From Thermoleophilia bacterium (GTDB lineage: Bacteria; Actinomycetota; Thermoleophilia; Gaiellales; Gaiellaceae), in NCBI GenBank assembly GCA_023382435.1, contig JAHDVS010000002.1, forward strand, positions 87,966 to 151,965: a stretch of DNA of 64,000 bases, given 5' to 3'. The notes under the pieces were generated by a model. It worked only from the letters and a program-made list of their open reading frames with translations, did not search any database and was not told where the DNA came from. Made by a program: the position numbers and the translations under genes. Shown piece by piece: positions 33,518-41,772 of the stretch. Within the stretch, counting starts at the first letter, position 1. The number at the start of each line of letters is the position of its first letter.

Positions 33518-34500
33518 GCGAGGCTCCGCACCGTCTCCTTGACGCTCGACGTGGTCGCGAGGGTCGCCGAGGGCTCGAAGCCGCAGTGGATCGCGCAGTG
33601 CTCGCAGCGCGGGTCGTTGCCGGGCCCGTAGCGCTCCCACTCCATCCCGTCCATCAGCGCTTCGTAGGTCGGGAAGATCGCGTCCGTAAGCAGGTAGCAG
33701 GGGCCCTTCCAGCCGTAGGGATTGCGCGTGATCGAGCCCCAGGGCGTGCAGGGAAGCATCCGCTCGCCCCTGAGCAACTCCTGGTAGATCGGGCTCGCGA
33801 GCCAGCGGTAGCCGTGCTTTCGCGCCTCGACGCTGATCCGGCGGAACTTGTCCTCGTGCTCGGCCCGCGTCATCGTCAGGTTCGGGTCGATCTGCGAGTA
33901 CTGGTAGCCGGGCGCGATCAGCATGCCGTCGATCCCGACCTCCTTCTCGAGGAACCGCATCATCTCGACGACGTCGCCGACCTCGGTCTCCTTGAAGATG
34001 GTCGTGTTGGTCGTGACGCGGAAACCGCGCGAGCGCGCCTCCCTGATCGCTTCGATCGCGACATCCCAGAGGCCGGGGTAGTTGCAGACGTAGTCGTGGA
34101 TCTCGCGCATGCCGTCCAGGTGGATGACCCAGGTCAGCCGCGGGTTCGGCGTGAACCGATCGAGCATGTCGGACAGCCGCAGCGCGTTCGTGCAGAGCTG
34201 GATGCTCTTGCGCATGTCGAGGAAGCCGTCGACGACCTCCTCGATGCCCTTGAAGATCAGGGGCTCACCGCCGCAGATCGAGACCACGGGCGCGGGGCAC
34301 TGGACGCCCGAGTCGAGGCACTCCTGCACGGAGAGGCGTGCCTTGTTCGACTCGTACTCACGGATCTTCCCGCAGCCGATACAGGCGATGTTGCACCCGA
34401 GCGTCGGCTCGAGCATGAGCACGAGCGGGTAGCGCTCGACACCCTTCTGGGACACGACGTACCGGCCGATCTGGACGGTGCTGCGCAGCGGAAACTTCAT
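33502..34500 (-). CDS. hpnH: Adenosylhopane synthase, radical SAM protein HpnH
   Basis: A 332-residue radical SAM enzyme that adds the 5'-deoxyadenosyl group to diploptene, the first step of extended hopanoid side-chain synthesis. Cys36, Cys40 and Cys43 in GCNIACIGC form the CxxxCxxC cluster site, and SICGGEPL contacts SAM. A C-terminal cysteine cluster (CEHCAIHC) is typical of the family. Its ATG overlaps the hpnA stop (ATGA). The start at 34500 gives the usual MKFPLRST N-terminus. Confidence 0.95.
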   Translation of the reverse strand: MKFPLRSTVQIGRYVVSQKGVERYPLVLMLEPTLGCNIACIGCGKIREYESNKARLSVQECLDSGVQCPAPVVSICGGEPLIFKGIEEVVDGFLDMRKSIQLCTNALRLSDMLDRFTPNPRLTWVIHLDGMREIHDYVCNYPGLWDVAIEAIREARSRGFRVTTNTTIFKETEVGDVVEMMRFLEKEVGIDGMLIAPGYQYSQIDPNLTMTRAEHEDKFRRISVEARKHGYRWLASPIYQELLRGERMLPCTPWGSITRNPYGWKGPCYLLTDAIFPTYEALMDGMEWERYGPGNDPRCEHCAIHCGFEPSATLATTSSVKETVRSLAWTLR

Positions 34501-35396
34501 GCTTCTCCCTCCCCGTCGACACCCGCTCCCCGGATCGCCCGCGCCAGCGCGGGTGTCACCGGGCCCGGCTCGTACCCCAGAACGCTCCGTGCCTTCCCCG
34601 AGGAAAAATACATGGGAACGCGGGCGAGCCGCACCTCGTCCGCGCTGGCGAGCCCGAGCCGGGCCGCGGCAACGGCCGCCACGTAGGGGACGCGCAGCCT
34701 CGGTCGCGGCACGCCGGCGAGGTCGGCGATCGCCGCAAACAGGTCGGCGAGCGGCAGGTTGACGCCGCCGAGCAGGTAGCGCTCCCCGCGGATGCCCCGC
34801 TCGAGCGCGAGCGCGTGGCCACGGGCGACGTCGCGCACGTCGACGACGTTGAGACCGGTGGTGGCGACGTAGCCGCGGATCCGCCCGCTGGCGACGCCTG
34901 CGACCATCCGACCGGTCGGGGTCGGCTTGCGGTCGCCGTCCCCGACGGGCGCGGTGGGGTTCACGACCACCGCGTCGAGCTCCGCGCGGGCCGCCTCGAG
35001 CACGAGCCGTTCGGCCGCGAGCTTCGTGCGCTTGTACGGCACCTCGAGCTCCCAGGCCGGGGGCCCGTCCCGCTCGGTCGCCTCCCGCCCGGGCACGGGG
35101 CCGCACGTGCCGGCGGTGCTCGTGTGCACGAGCCGGCGAACGCCGGCGCGCACGCAGGCCTCGATCACGTTGCGGGTGCCCTCAACGTTGACGCGCTCGA
35201 TCGCGTCCGGATCGGCGTCGTAGCTGTAGAGAGCGGCGACGTGGAACACGGCGTCGCACCCGTCGACGGCCCGCCGCAGCCCCGCGGCGTCGAGCAGGTC
35301 GACCCGCTCGGCGCGGACGTCGGCACCCCGCCCGGCAAGCTCCCGCGCCACGTGGGCGCCCACGAAGCCGCCCGCGCCGGTCACGTAGACCCTCAC
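34497..35396 (-). CDS. hpnA: Hopanoid-associated NAD-dependent sugar epimerase HpnA
   Basis: A 299-residue extended SDR of the epimerase type found in hopanoid clusters. It has TGAGGFVGAHVA for NAD binding, HVAALYSY, and the catalytic Tyr and Lys in YKRTK with the serine or threonine in HTSTAG. The GTG at 35396 overlaps the cyclase stop by four bases (GTGA). Its exact role in hopanoid head-group formation is not settled in the literature I know. The very long open frame to 36803 is antisense to the cyclase. Confidence 0.88.
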   Translation of the reverse strand: MRVYVTGAGGFVGAHVARELAGRGADVRAERVDLLDAAGLRRAVDGCDAVFHVAALYSYDADPDAIERVNVEGTRNVIEACVRAGVRRLVHTSTAGTCGPVPGREATERDGPPAWELEVPYKRTKLAAERLVLEAARAELDAVVVNPTAPVGDGDRKPTPTGRMVAGVASGRIRGYVATTGLNVVDVRDVARGHALALERGIRGERYLLGGVNLPLADLFAAIADLAGVPRPRLRVPYVAAVAAARLGLASADEVRLARVPMYFSSGKARSVLGYEPGPVTPALARAIRGAGVDGEGEA

Positions 35397-37267
35397 CGGG
35401 TGGCCCCCTCCGGCTGGCGGAGCGCGGTGCGGTAGCGGCCGAGGGCGATCAGCGGCCAGACGATCCGGTAGAGGTGGTAGCGGATCAGGAAGTCGCGCGG
35501 GAAGCCGGTCCCGGTGAAGTGCCGCTCGTCCCAGTCGCCGTCCGGGCGCTGCCGCTCGCAGAGCCAGCGCGCGGAGCGCCCCGCCGCGGCGCCGCCCGCC
35601 TCGCCGGCCGCGACGAGCCCCATCAGCGCCCAGGCCGTCTGGGAAGGCGTCGACTCGCCCCTGCCCTTCCAGACGCGTCCCGCGTCGCCGTGGTCGTAAG
35701 AGCGGCAGTCCTCGCCGAAGCCCCCGTCCTCGTTCTGCACAGCTTCGAGCCAGGCGACCGCGCGGCGCACGGCCGGGTGGCCGGACGGGAACCCCGCCGC
35801 CTCGAGCGCGGGCAGAGCGGCGCCCGTTCCGTAGACGTAGTTGACGCCCCAGCGGCCCCACCAGGAGCCGTCCTGCTCCTGCTCGGCGAGCAGGTACTCG
35901 AGACCGCGGCGGACGGCCGCCTCGTACCCTGGCTCCCTGGCGAGCAGCTCGAGCGCGTGTGCGGTGACGTCCACGCTCGGCGGATCGATCACGGCGCCGA
36001 AGTCGCAGAACGGAATGTCGTAGAGCCAGAAAGCGTCGTTGTCGACGTCGAACGCCCCCCAGCCGCCGTTTGCGCACTGCATGCCAGCGATCCAGCGACA
36101 GGCGCGCTCGACCGCGCCCCGGCCGGCGCCGAGCTCGCGGAGCGCGAGCGCGACGACGGCGGCATCGTCGACGTCCGGGTAGAGATCGTTCTCGTACTCG
36201 AACGACCAGCCGCCCGGCTCGACACCCGGGAGGCGCAGCGCCCAGTCGCCGCGGGAACGTACCTCCTCGCGCAGGATCCACTCGATCCCGCGATCGACCC
36301 CGGGGTCGCCGCGGCCGGCGCCGGTGGCAGCGAGCCCGAGCAGTGCGAGCCCCGAGTCCCAGACCGGCGACTGGCAGGCCTCGGGGCGCAACCGGTCGCC
36401 GTCGTCGAGGAGGAAGCCGTTCCAGCCGTCGAGGCCGCGACGGACGTACGGGGAGTCGGGGCCGTGGCCGCGGCACGCGAGCGCGATCAGCGACCACACC
36501 CACGGGGGCTGGATACCTCCCCAGCTCCCGTCCAGCTCCTGGCGATCGACGATCCAGCGCTCCGCCAGGGCCAGCGCGTGCGCGCGACCCGGTTTGACCG
36601 GCGAGCGCGCGTACAGCGAGAGCAGCCGATCGACGTCGTCCCACACGTTCCGCCGCGGGCGCCCGTTCCGCCCGCGCGGGAGCTCGCTCCAGGCCCGCTG
36701 CTCGGGCAGAGGTCGCACCGGCCGGTAGTGCATGACGACCGCGAGCGGGAGCACCGTCTGGCGAGCCCAACACGCGAACGTGTACGGGGAGACGGGCGCC
36801 CACGAGCGCAGCAGCGCGAGCTCGACCGGGAGCATGGGCACGTCGTCCCAGGACCAGAGCCCGAACAGCGAGAACCAGATCCGCGTGAAGACGCGAGCGG
36901 CGGCGATCCCGCCGCGCTCCCCGACGAACCGGCGCGCCTCCGCGAGCTGCGGAGCGCGGTCGGAGAGACCGGCCAGGCGAAGCGCCGCGTAGGCCTCCGC
37001 GGTCGCGTTCAGGTCGGGCTCACCGCCGTGGTAGATCGACCAGAGCCCGTCGGGCCGCTGCTGGGCCAAGAGCTCCGTCATGACGCCGAACGTCGACTCC
37101 TCGTCGCGCAGCCGCATGAACTCGAGGAAGAACAGGTGCTCGGCGGTGATCGTCACGTTCGACTCGAGCTCGCCGACCCACCAGCCACCCGGCTCCTGGA
37201 GCTCGAGGAGCCGCCGGACACCGGCATCGACGGCGCGCTCGACGGGCGGCTCGCTCGCCACGCTCAT
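35393..37267 (-). CDS. shc: Squalene-hopene cyclase
   Basis: A 624-residue enzyme that folds squalene into hopene/diplopterol. The protonating acid motif is DVDD at 365-368, matching DxDD of known cyclases. The usual following Thr-Ala is Ala-Ala here. QW-type repeats are frequent (DGSWGG, NGGWGAFD, DGSWWGRWG, DGGFGEDC). The ATG at 37267 gives a normal N-terminus. It is a monotopic membrane enzyme and the core of the operon, 108 bases after hpnE and overlapping hpnA. Confidence 0.96.
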   Translation of the reverse strand: MSVASEPPVERAVDAGVRRLLELQEPGGWWVGELESNVTITAEHLFFLEFMRLRDEESTFGVMTELLAQQRPDGLWSIYHGGEPDLNATAEAYAALRLAGLSDRAPQLAEARRFVGERGGIAAARVFTRIWFSLFGLWSWDDVPMLPVELALLRSWAPVSPYTFACWARQTVLPLAVVMHYRPVRPLPEQRAWSELPRGRNGRPRRNVWDDVDRLLSLYARSPVKPGRAHALALAERWIVDRQELDGSWGGIQPPWVWSLIALACRGHGPDSPYVRRGLDGWNGFLLDDGDRLRPEACQSPVWDSGLALLGLAATGAGRGDPGVDRGIEWILREEVRSRGDWALRLPGVEPGGWSFEYENDLYPDVDDAAVVALALRELGAGRGAVERACRWIAGMQCANGGWGAFDVDNDAFWLYDIPFCDFGAVIDPPSVDVTAHALELLAREPGYEAAVRRGLEYLLAEQEQDGSWWGRWGVNYVYGTGAALPALEAAGFPSGHPAVRRAVAWLEAVQNEDGGFGEDCRSYDHGDAGRVWKGRGESTPSQTAWALMGLVAAGEAGGAAAGRSARWLCERQRPDGDWDERHFTGTGFPRDFLIRYHLYRIVWPLIALGRYRTALRQPEGATR

Positions 37268-37375
37268 CGTCTGGCGCCGGGCTTTCGTGGACGTCCCCGC
37301 ATCCCACCAGTGATCGTACGGCCTCGACCTGCCGGGCGGTGCCCCCACCGCAGCGGGCGGGTCAGAACGGGCGGG

Positions 37376-38650
37376 TCAGGACCCACCCGCATGCGAGGGC
37401 ATCGCGAGCAACGCACCGGCGGCGGCGCGGCCGCTTCGGATCGCCCCTTCCATCGTCGCCGGCCAGCCCGTGTCAGTCCACGCGCCCGCCCGGACGACCC
37501 CCGGGCGTCCCGTACCGGGCCCGGGGCGGAGCGCCGCCGTGCCAGGCCGGCAGGCGAAGGTGGCGCGCGGCTCGCGGGAGACGCGCGACCAGAGCAGATC
37601 GGCAGGCCCGAGCCGCTCGACGAGCGAGCGCCGGACGAGCTCGACGAGTTCCCCGCCCCGCGTCGCGGCGAGCTCGGGGGCGCCGCTCGCGACCACGGTC
37701 AGGTACTGACCCCGGGCGGGCTCGTTCCCGGTGAGGCGGCCACGGTCGAACACCCAGTGCGCCGGGCTGTCGAGCAGAGCGGCGAGCGGCGGCCCGAGAA
37801 CCACCCGGTCGAGCCACAGGTGGACGCTCACGATCGGCGAGTCCTCGAGCGGCGGCGGCGACTCGCCGAGCAGCGCGGCGCTCTCGGGCGCGGGCAGTGC
37901 GACGACGACGGCATCCCCGGCGACTCGCTCCCCGTCAGCGAGGACGACCGTGTGCCCCTCGAGCGCGACCGCGCGACTGCGCAGCCGCACCGTTGCGCCG
38001 GCTCCGGCGAGCGTCCGACCGGCAGCGTCGCCGTGGAGCTCGCCCAGCGGCGCCGCCGGTAGGAGCAGATCGCTCGCCTCCCGCGGGCCGAGCATGGCGG
38101 TCTGGACGGTGAAGACACCGGCGGCCGCGCTCGCCTCGTCCGAGCGGAGATTCAGCGCCGGCCTGATGAAGACGTCCCAGAAGCGGTCGACCGCCGCCCG
38201 CGAGCAGCCGAGGCGGCGCAGGAGATCGCCGAACGCCTCGCCGTCGTGAGCCTCCGGATCGAGGCGCCCGAGCCGGCGGGCAACAAGCCCGATCGACAGG
38301 CGCTCGCCGACCGACAGGTGGCGGTAGCGCAGCAACGCCGCTGCCCCCGGCCCGAGCAGGGCAACCCGCCCCCGCCCGTCGACCACGGGCATTCCCAGGC
38401 GCACCCGCCTGACGCCGGCGGCGCTGCCGACACGCTCGAGGAAGCGCAGATACTCCGTGCAGCAGCCGAGCCCGACGTGCTGGCCGTTGTCGGGCGGGGG
38501 CTCGGGGTCGCCGTCGCGTGCCGGCAGGGTCTGCACCGCGCCCCCCAGGGTCGGGCGCGCCTCGAGCAGCTCCACCACCCAGCCGGCGTCCACGAGGTCG
38601 AGGGCAGCGGCGAGACCGGCGAGACCGCCGCCCACCACGACCGCCCTCAC
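37376..38650 (-). CDS. hpnE: Hydroxysqualene dehydroxylase HpnE
   Basis: A 424-residue FAD-dependent amine-oxidase/desaturase-like protein. HpnE reduces hydroxysqualene to squalene. The N-terminal dinucleotide motif is VVVGGGLAGLAAALDL with the following LEARPTLGG. Later segments FDRGRLTG and GAWTDTGWPATMEGAIRSG close the FAD site. The GTG at 38650 overlaps the hpnD stop by four bases. Behind its stop a 12-bp block (CTGACCCGCCCG, minus strand) is repeated once, a small tandem duplication. Confidence 0.92.
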   Translation of the reverse strand: MRAVVVGGGLAGLAAALDLVDAGWVVELLEARPTLGGAVQTLPARDGDPEPPPDNGQHVGLGCCTEYLRFLERVGSAAGVRRVRLGMPVVDGRGRVALLGPGAAALLRYRHLSVGERLSIGLVARRLGRLDPEAHDGEAFGDLLRRLGCSRAAVDRFWDVFIRPALNLRSDEASAAAGVFTVQTAMLGPREASDLLLPAAPLGELHGDAAGRTLAGAGATVRLRSRAVALEGHTVVLADGERVAGDAVVVALPAPESAALLGESPPPLEDSPIVSVHLWLDRVVLGPPLAALLDSPAHWVFDRGRLTGNEPARGQYLTVVASGAPELAATRGGELVELVRRSLVERLGPADLLWSRVSREPRATFACRPGTAALRPGPGTGRPGVVRAGAWTDTGWPATMEGAIRSGRAAAGALLAMPSHAGGS

Positions 38651-39504
38651 CGACGTCTCGCTCCCTTGACGAGGCCCGATCCGATCACGCGTAGCTTCCC
38701 GGGCGCCGAGAGACGAGGCCGCGAGCTGAAGACGTCGTAGTGGCGCCGCTCGATCTCCTCGAGCACGCCCGCGTAGATCCCGGCGAGCGTCCGCACGCAG
38801 AGCGCGCTGCGCCGGTCGAGTAGCGCAACGAGGCCGAGCCCCTCGTTCATGAGCCCGTGCGCCCGGGCGGCCTGGTGGGCCATCAGGCCCCGCCAGCCGG
38901 GTCCGATCCGCCCGGCAGCGATGTCGTCCTCCGTGACGCCGAAGCGGGAGACCTCGTCGAGGGGCAGGTAGACCCGACCGAGCTGCCAGTCCTCGGGGAC
39001 GTCGCGCATGATGTTGATCTGCTGGAGGGCCAGGCCTAGCGCCTCAGCCAGCGGGCGGGCACGCTCGGGATCGGAGGGCCCGTACACGGCCGTGCAGGCG
39101 AGCCCGACCGTCCCCGCAACGCGGCGGCAGTATTCGCGAAGCTCCTCCCAGGTCTCGTAGCGCGTCCGATCGACATCCCACAGCGCGCCCTCGATCAGGT
39201 CGCCCAACGCGTCGCGAGGCACGGGGTAGCGAACGAGCGTGTCGGCGAGCGCGACCAGCACCGGGTCGCTGCCGGACGAGCCGGGGAGCCCGTCCAGCGC
39301 GACGCGCAGCTCGCCGAGCCGCAGCCGGCGCTCGTCGGGGGCGCCGTCGCCGTCCGCGATGTCGTCGACGCGGCGGGCGAACGCGTAGAGAGCGGAGAGG
39401 GCGAGCCGCTTCGGGCGCGGCAGGAGCATGATGCCCCAGGCGAAGTTGCGCGCCTCCCGGCGCGTGATCTGCTCGCAAACCGCGTACGCGGCGGCGACGC
39501 TCAT
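38647..39504 (-). CDS. hpnD: Presqualene diphosphate synthase HpnD
   Basis: A 285-residue squalene/phytoene-synthase-family protein that joins two farnesyl diphosphates to presqualene diphosphate. The first Asp-rich motif is RRVDDIAD and the second is in INIMRDVPEDWQLGRVYLPL. The ATG at 39504 overlaps the hpnC stop (ATGA). The upstream open frame is a shadow of hpnC. With HpnC and HpnE it forms the three-step bacterial route to squalene. Confidence 0.94.
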   Translation of the reverse strand: MSVAAAYAVCEQITRREARNFAWGIMLLPRPKRLALSALYAFARRVDDIADGDGAPDERRLRLGELRVALDGLPGSSGSDPVLVALADTLVRYPVPRDALGDLIEGALWDVDRTRYETWEELREYCRRVAGTVGLACTAVYGPSDPERARPLAEALGLALQQINIMRDVPEDWQLGRVYLPLDEVSRFGVTEDDIAAGRIGPGWRGLMAHQAARAHGLMNEGLGLVALLDRRSALCVRTLAGIYAGVLEEIERRHYDVFSSRPRLSAPGKLRVIGSGLVKGARRR

Positions 39505-40352
39505 GGGCGCACGAGCTCCCGCGCGGTCAGCCAGGCGAAGGTCAGTCGCGAAGGTGCCGGGCGCCCCGCGAACACGTCCCAGCCGGCCCGCTCCAGAGAC
39601 CCGAGCGCGGCCAGCCCGCCCCGCGCGAACAGCGCCACGGAGCGCCCGGCCCGCCCGCCGAGCGCGTCGGCGAGCGGCAGCCCGCGGCGAAGCAGGACGG
39701 CGGCCCGACGGGCCTCGAAACGGCAGAGCGTGGCGAGGCGATCGGAGCGGGGGCCGGCCAGCTCCGCCTCGAGCACGCCGAAACGACGCAGGTCCTCGAG
39801 CGGCAGGTAGACGCGCCCGAGCGCGAGGTCGCGCGGCGGGTCCTGGAGGAAGTTGACGAGCTGGAGCCCCGTGCAGACGTCGTCCGACATCGCCACGAGC
39901 TCCGGCTCGCTCGCCCGCCCGTAGACGCCGAGCACGAGCCGCCCGACCGGCTCGGCCGAGTACGTGCAGTACCCCCGCACGTCCGCCCACGCTTCGTAGC
40001 GTGGCCGTCGCTGGTCGAGTCGGTTCGCCTCGATCAGCCGGCGGAACGGCTCGGCCGGAAGCTCGCAAGCTGCGATCGTGTCTGCGAGGCGACGCATGAT
40101 CGGCGTCCGCGGCTCGCCGCCGTAGCAGCGACCGAGTTCCGCCTCGAGCGCGTCGAGGAGCGCCTCCCGATCGCCTGCCGCCTCGTCCCCGAGCGTGTCG
40201 ACGAGCCGGGCGAATCCGTAGATCGCACGAAGGTGCGGGCGCGCGGAGCCCGGCGCGAGCAACGACACGACCGGGAAGTTCTCGCCGCCGGAGCGGGCGT
40301 CGATCCGCTCGAGCGCGAGCTCGGGCGCCTCGAGGATACCGCCCGCCGCCAT
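39501..40352 (-). CDS. hpnC: Hydroxysqualene synthase HpnC
   Basis: A 283-residue paralogue of HpnD that converts presqualene diphosphate to hydroxysqualene. The first aspartate motif is RLVDTLGDE and the second region reads LVNFLQDPPRDLALGRVYLP, the HpnC form. It is the first gene of the hopanoid operon. A TACGTT box seven bases before the ATG at 40352 predicts a leaderless transcript for the eight-gene unit down to ispH. Confidence 0.93.
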   Translation of the reverse strand: MAAGGILEAPELALERIDARSGGENFPVVSLLAPGSARPHLRAIYGFARLVDTLGDEAAGDREALLDALEAELGRCYGGEPRTPIMRRLADTIAACELPAEPFRRLIEANRLDQRRPRYEAWADVRGYCTYSAEPVGRLVLGVYGRASEPELVAMSDDVCTGLQLVNFLQDPPRDLALGRVYLPLEDLRRFGVLEAELAGPRSDRLATLCRFEARRAAVLLRRGLPLADALGGRAGRSVALFARGGLAALGSLERAGWDVFAGRPAPSRLTFAWLTARELVRP

Positions 40353-40359
40353 GGCCGGG

Positions 40360-40365
40360 AACGTA
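40360..40365 (-). promoter_or_regulatory. -10 box of the hopanoid operon promoter
   Basis: On the minus strand TACGTT is followed by seven bases and the hpnC ATG, the leaderless arrangement seen elsewhere here. No clear -35 box is visible. Confidence 0.4.
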
Positions 40366-40393
40366 CCACGCGCGGCCGGGCTGCCGGGATCGC

Positions 40394-41584
40394 TCAGCCG
40401 CGCACCGGGCCGGGCTTCGGGTAGCGCAGTCGCTTGGCGGCGTTGAACATCGCGAGGACGTTCGTGCCGGGCACGTCGGCCTGGATGTTGTGGCACGCGG
40501 CGAGGACGAAGCCGCCCCCCGGGCCGAGGTCGGCGATGCGCCGCTCGACCTCGTGCACGACCTCCGACTCGGTTCCGAACGGCAACACCCGCTGGGTGTC
40601 GACGGCGCCCCAGAAGGAGAGATTGGCACCGAACTCGGCCTTCAGCTCGCGGGAATCCATCCCGGCGGCGGTGGTCTGCACCGGATTGATCGCATCGATC
40701 CCGATCTCGACGAGATCCCGTAGCAGCTCCCGCAGCGAGCCGTCCGAGTGGAGGAGCACCGTCGCATCGGTACCGCTCCGGATCGCCTCCACGAGCGCCC
40801 GGTGATGGGGCTTGACCCGCCTGCGGTAGAGGTCGGGGTGCATGTAGCAGCGATCCTGGAAGCCGAGATCGTCGTAGAAGACGACCACGTCGACGAGGTC
40901 GCCCACCTCCTCGACGGCGCGCCGGACGACTCGCGCCTCCACGTCCGCGACACGTGCGGCCAGCTCCTCGGCGAAGTCGGGACGGAGCAGCAGATCCTCG
41001 AGCCACGCCGTGAACCCGCGGACGCGCTGGCACTTGTTGACGATCCCGACATCGAGGTCGAGGACGAGCGCGTAGTCGGTGCCCTCGCGGATCCGCAGCG
41101 CCTGCTCGCGCAGGGCGCGGAACCGCCCGGGATCATCGGCGTCGGGCCAGACGTGACGTTCGAGATCGCGCGGCGTCGGCTCGTCGAGGCCCTGGAACGG
41201 CCCGTCACGGTTCATGAACTCCCCACCGCCGACCCGTCCCCAGACCACGCCCCACTCGTCCGTGAACCGCTCGTCGGAGACGACGACGATCTGCGCGGAG
41301 TCGGGCGCTCCCAGCGAGATGCTGCGGAAGTCGACGTCGAGGAGCCGGAGCACCTCCTCGTCGGGCACGACCATCTCGCCGGCCAGCAGGTAGTGGCGGC
41401 GGTGGACGTCCGCGTCCTTCGCCGCCGGTCGGGCCGGCGCGAGGCCGAGCGCCGAACGGAGGTCCTGGTACGCGCGATGGCTGATTTTCGACGCGTTCGT
41501 GGAGCCGAGATCGAGCGGGACCCGATCCGGCTCTTCGTGCCGGAGGGCGGCGAGAACTCGATCTCGGTGCGATGGCGTCGTCAC
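40394..41584 (-). CDS. URO-D-fold protein with altered metal site
   Basis: A 396-residue member of the uroporphyrinogen decarboxylase superfamily. The zinc motif H-x-C is replaced by His-Ser-Asp (LLHSDGS), and the C-terminal segment reads LAACHNIQADVPGTN, a form common in uncharacterised URO-D-like proteins. It is therefore not a standard MtaA-type methyltransferase; it may bind another metal or act as a methyltransferase with different ligands. The GTG at 41584 follows a 36-residue membrane-protein gene by 76 bases, downstream of a CoA-transferase gene on the same strand. Confidence 0.75.
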   Translation of the reverse strand: MTTPSHRDRVLAALRHEEPDRVPLDLGSTNASKISHRAYQDLRSALGLAPARPAAKDADVHRRHYLLAGEMVVPDEEVLRLLDVDFRSISLGAPDSAQIVVVSDERFTDEWGVVWGRVGGGEFMNRDGPFQGLDEPTPRDLERHVWPDADDPGRFRALREQALRIREGTDYALVLDLDVGIVNKCQRVRGFTAWLEDLLLRPDFAEELAARVADVEARVVRRAVEEVGDLVDVVVFYDDLGFQDRCYMHPDLYRRRVKPHHRALVEAIRSGTDATVLLHSDGSLRELLRDLVEIGIDAINPVQTTAAGMDSRELKAEFGANLSFWGAVDTQRVLPFGTESEVVHEVERRIADLGPGGGFVLAACHNIQADVPGTNVLAMFNAAKRLRYPKPGPVRG

Positions 41585-41660
41585 GGCTGGCGCTGCCGAT
41601 TGTCGTCCCCCCGGACGCGCGGAGTATGGCCAACCTTGACCAGCCGCACGCGGCCGAAGG

Positions 41661-41771
41661 CTAGCCCGGCCGCTCGGGATCCAAAGCGGGCTCGCGGCGC
41701 CGTCTCGCCCACGCGAGGCCGGCAAGGCCCGCGAGGACACCCGCACCGAGATACGGCACCCACTCGGGCAC
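41661..41771 (-). CDS. 36-residue single-pass membrane microprotein
   Basis: A short frame starting with GTG one base after the CoA-transferase stop. It encodes a start MPEWVPYLGAGVLAGLAGLA, one hydrophobic helix, followed by a WARRRRE basic stop-transfer stretch and a short polar tail ending before TAG. The tight spacing, helix and positive-inside tail argue for a real gene. No homologue recognised. Confidence 0.5.
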   Translation of the reverse strand: MPEWVPYLGAGVLAGLAGLAWARRRREPALDPERPG

Positions 41772-41772
41772 G

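Noticed and set aside
34497..36803. Very long upstream extension of hpnA (768 residues)
   Set aside because: The extension is antisense-frame filler within the cyclase gene; the GTG at 35396 with a four-base overlap gives the family N-terminus.
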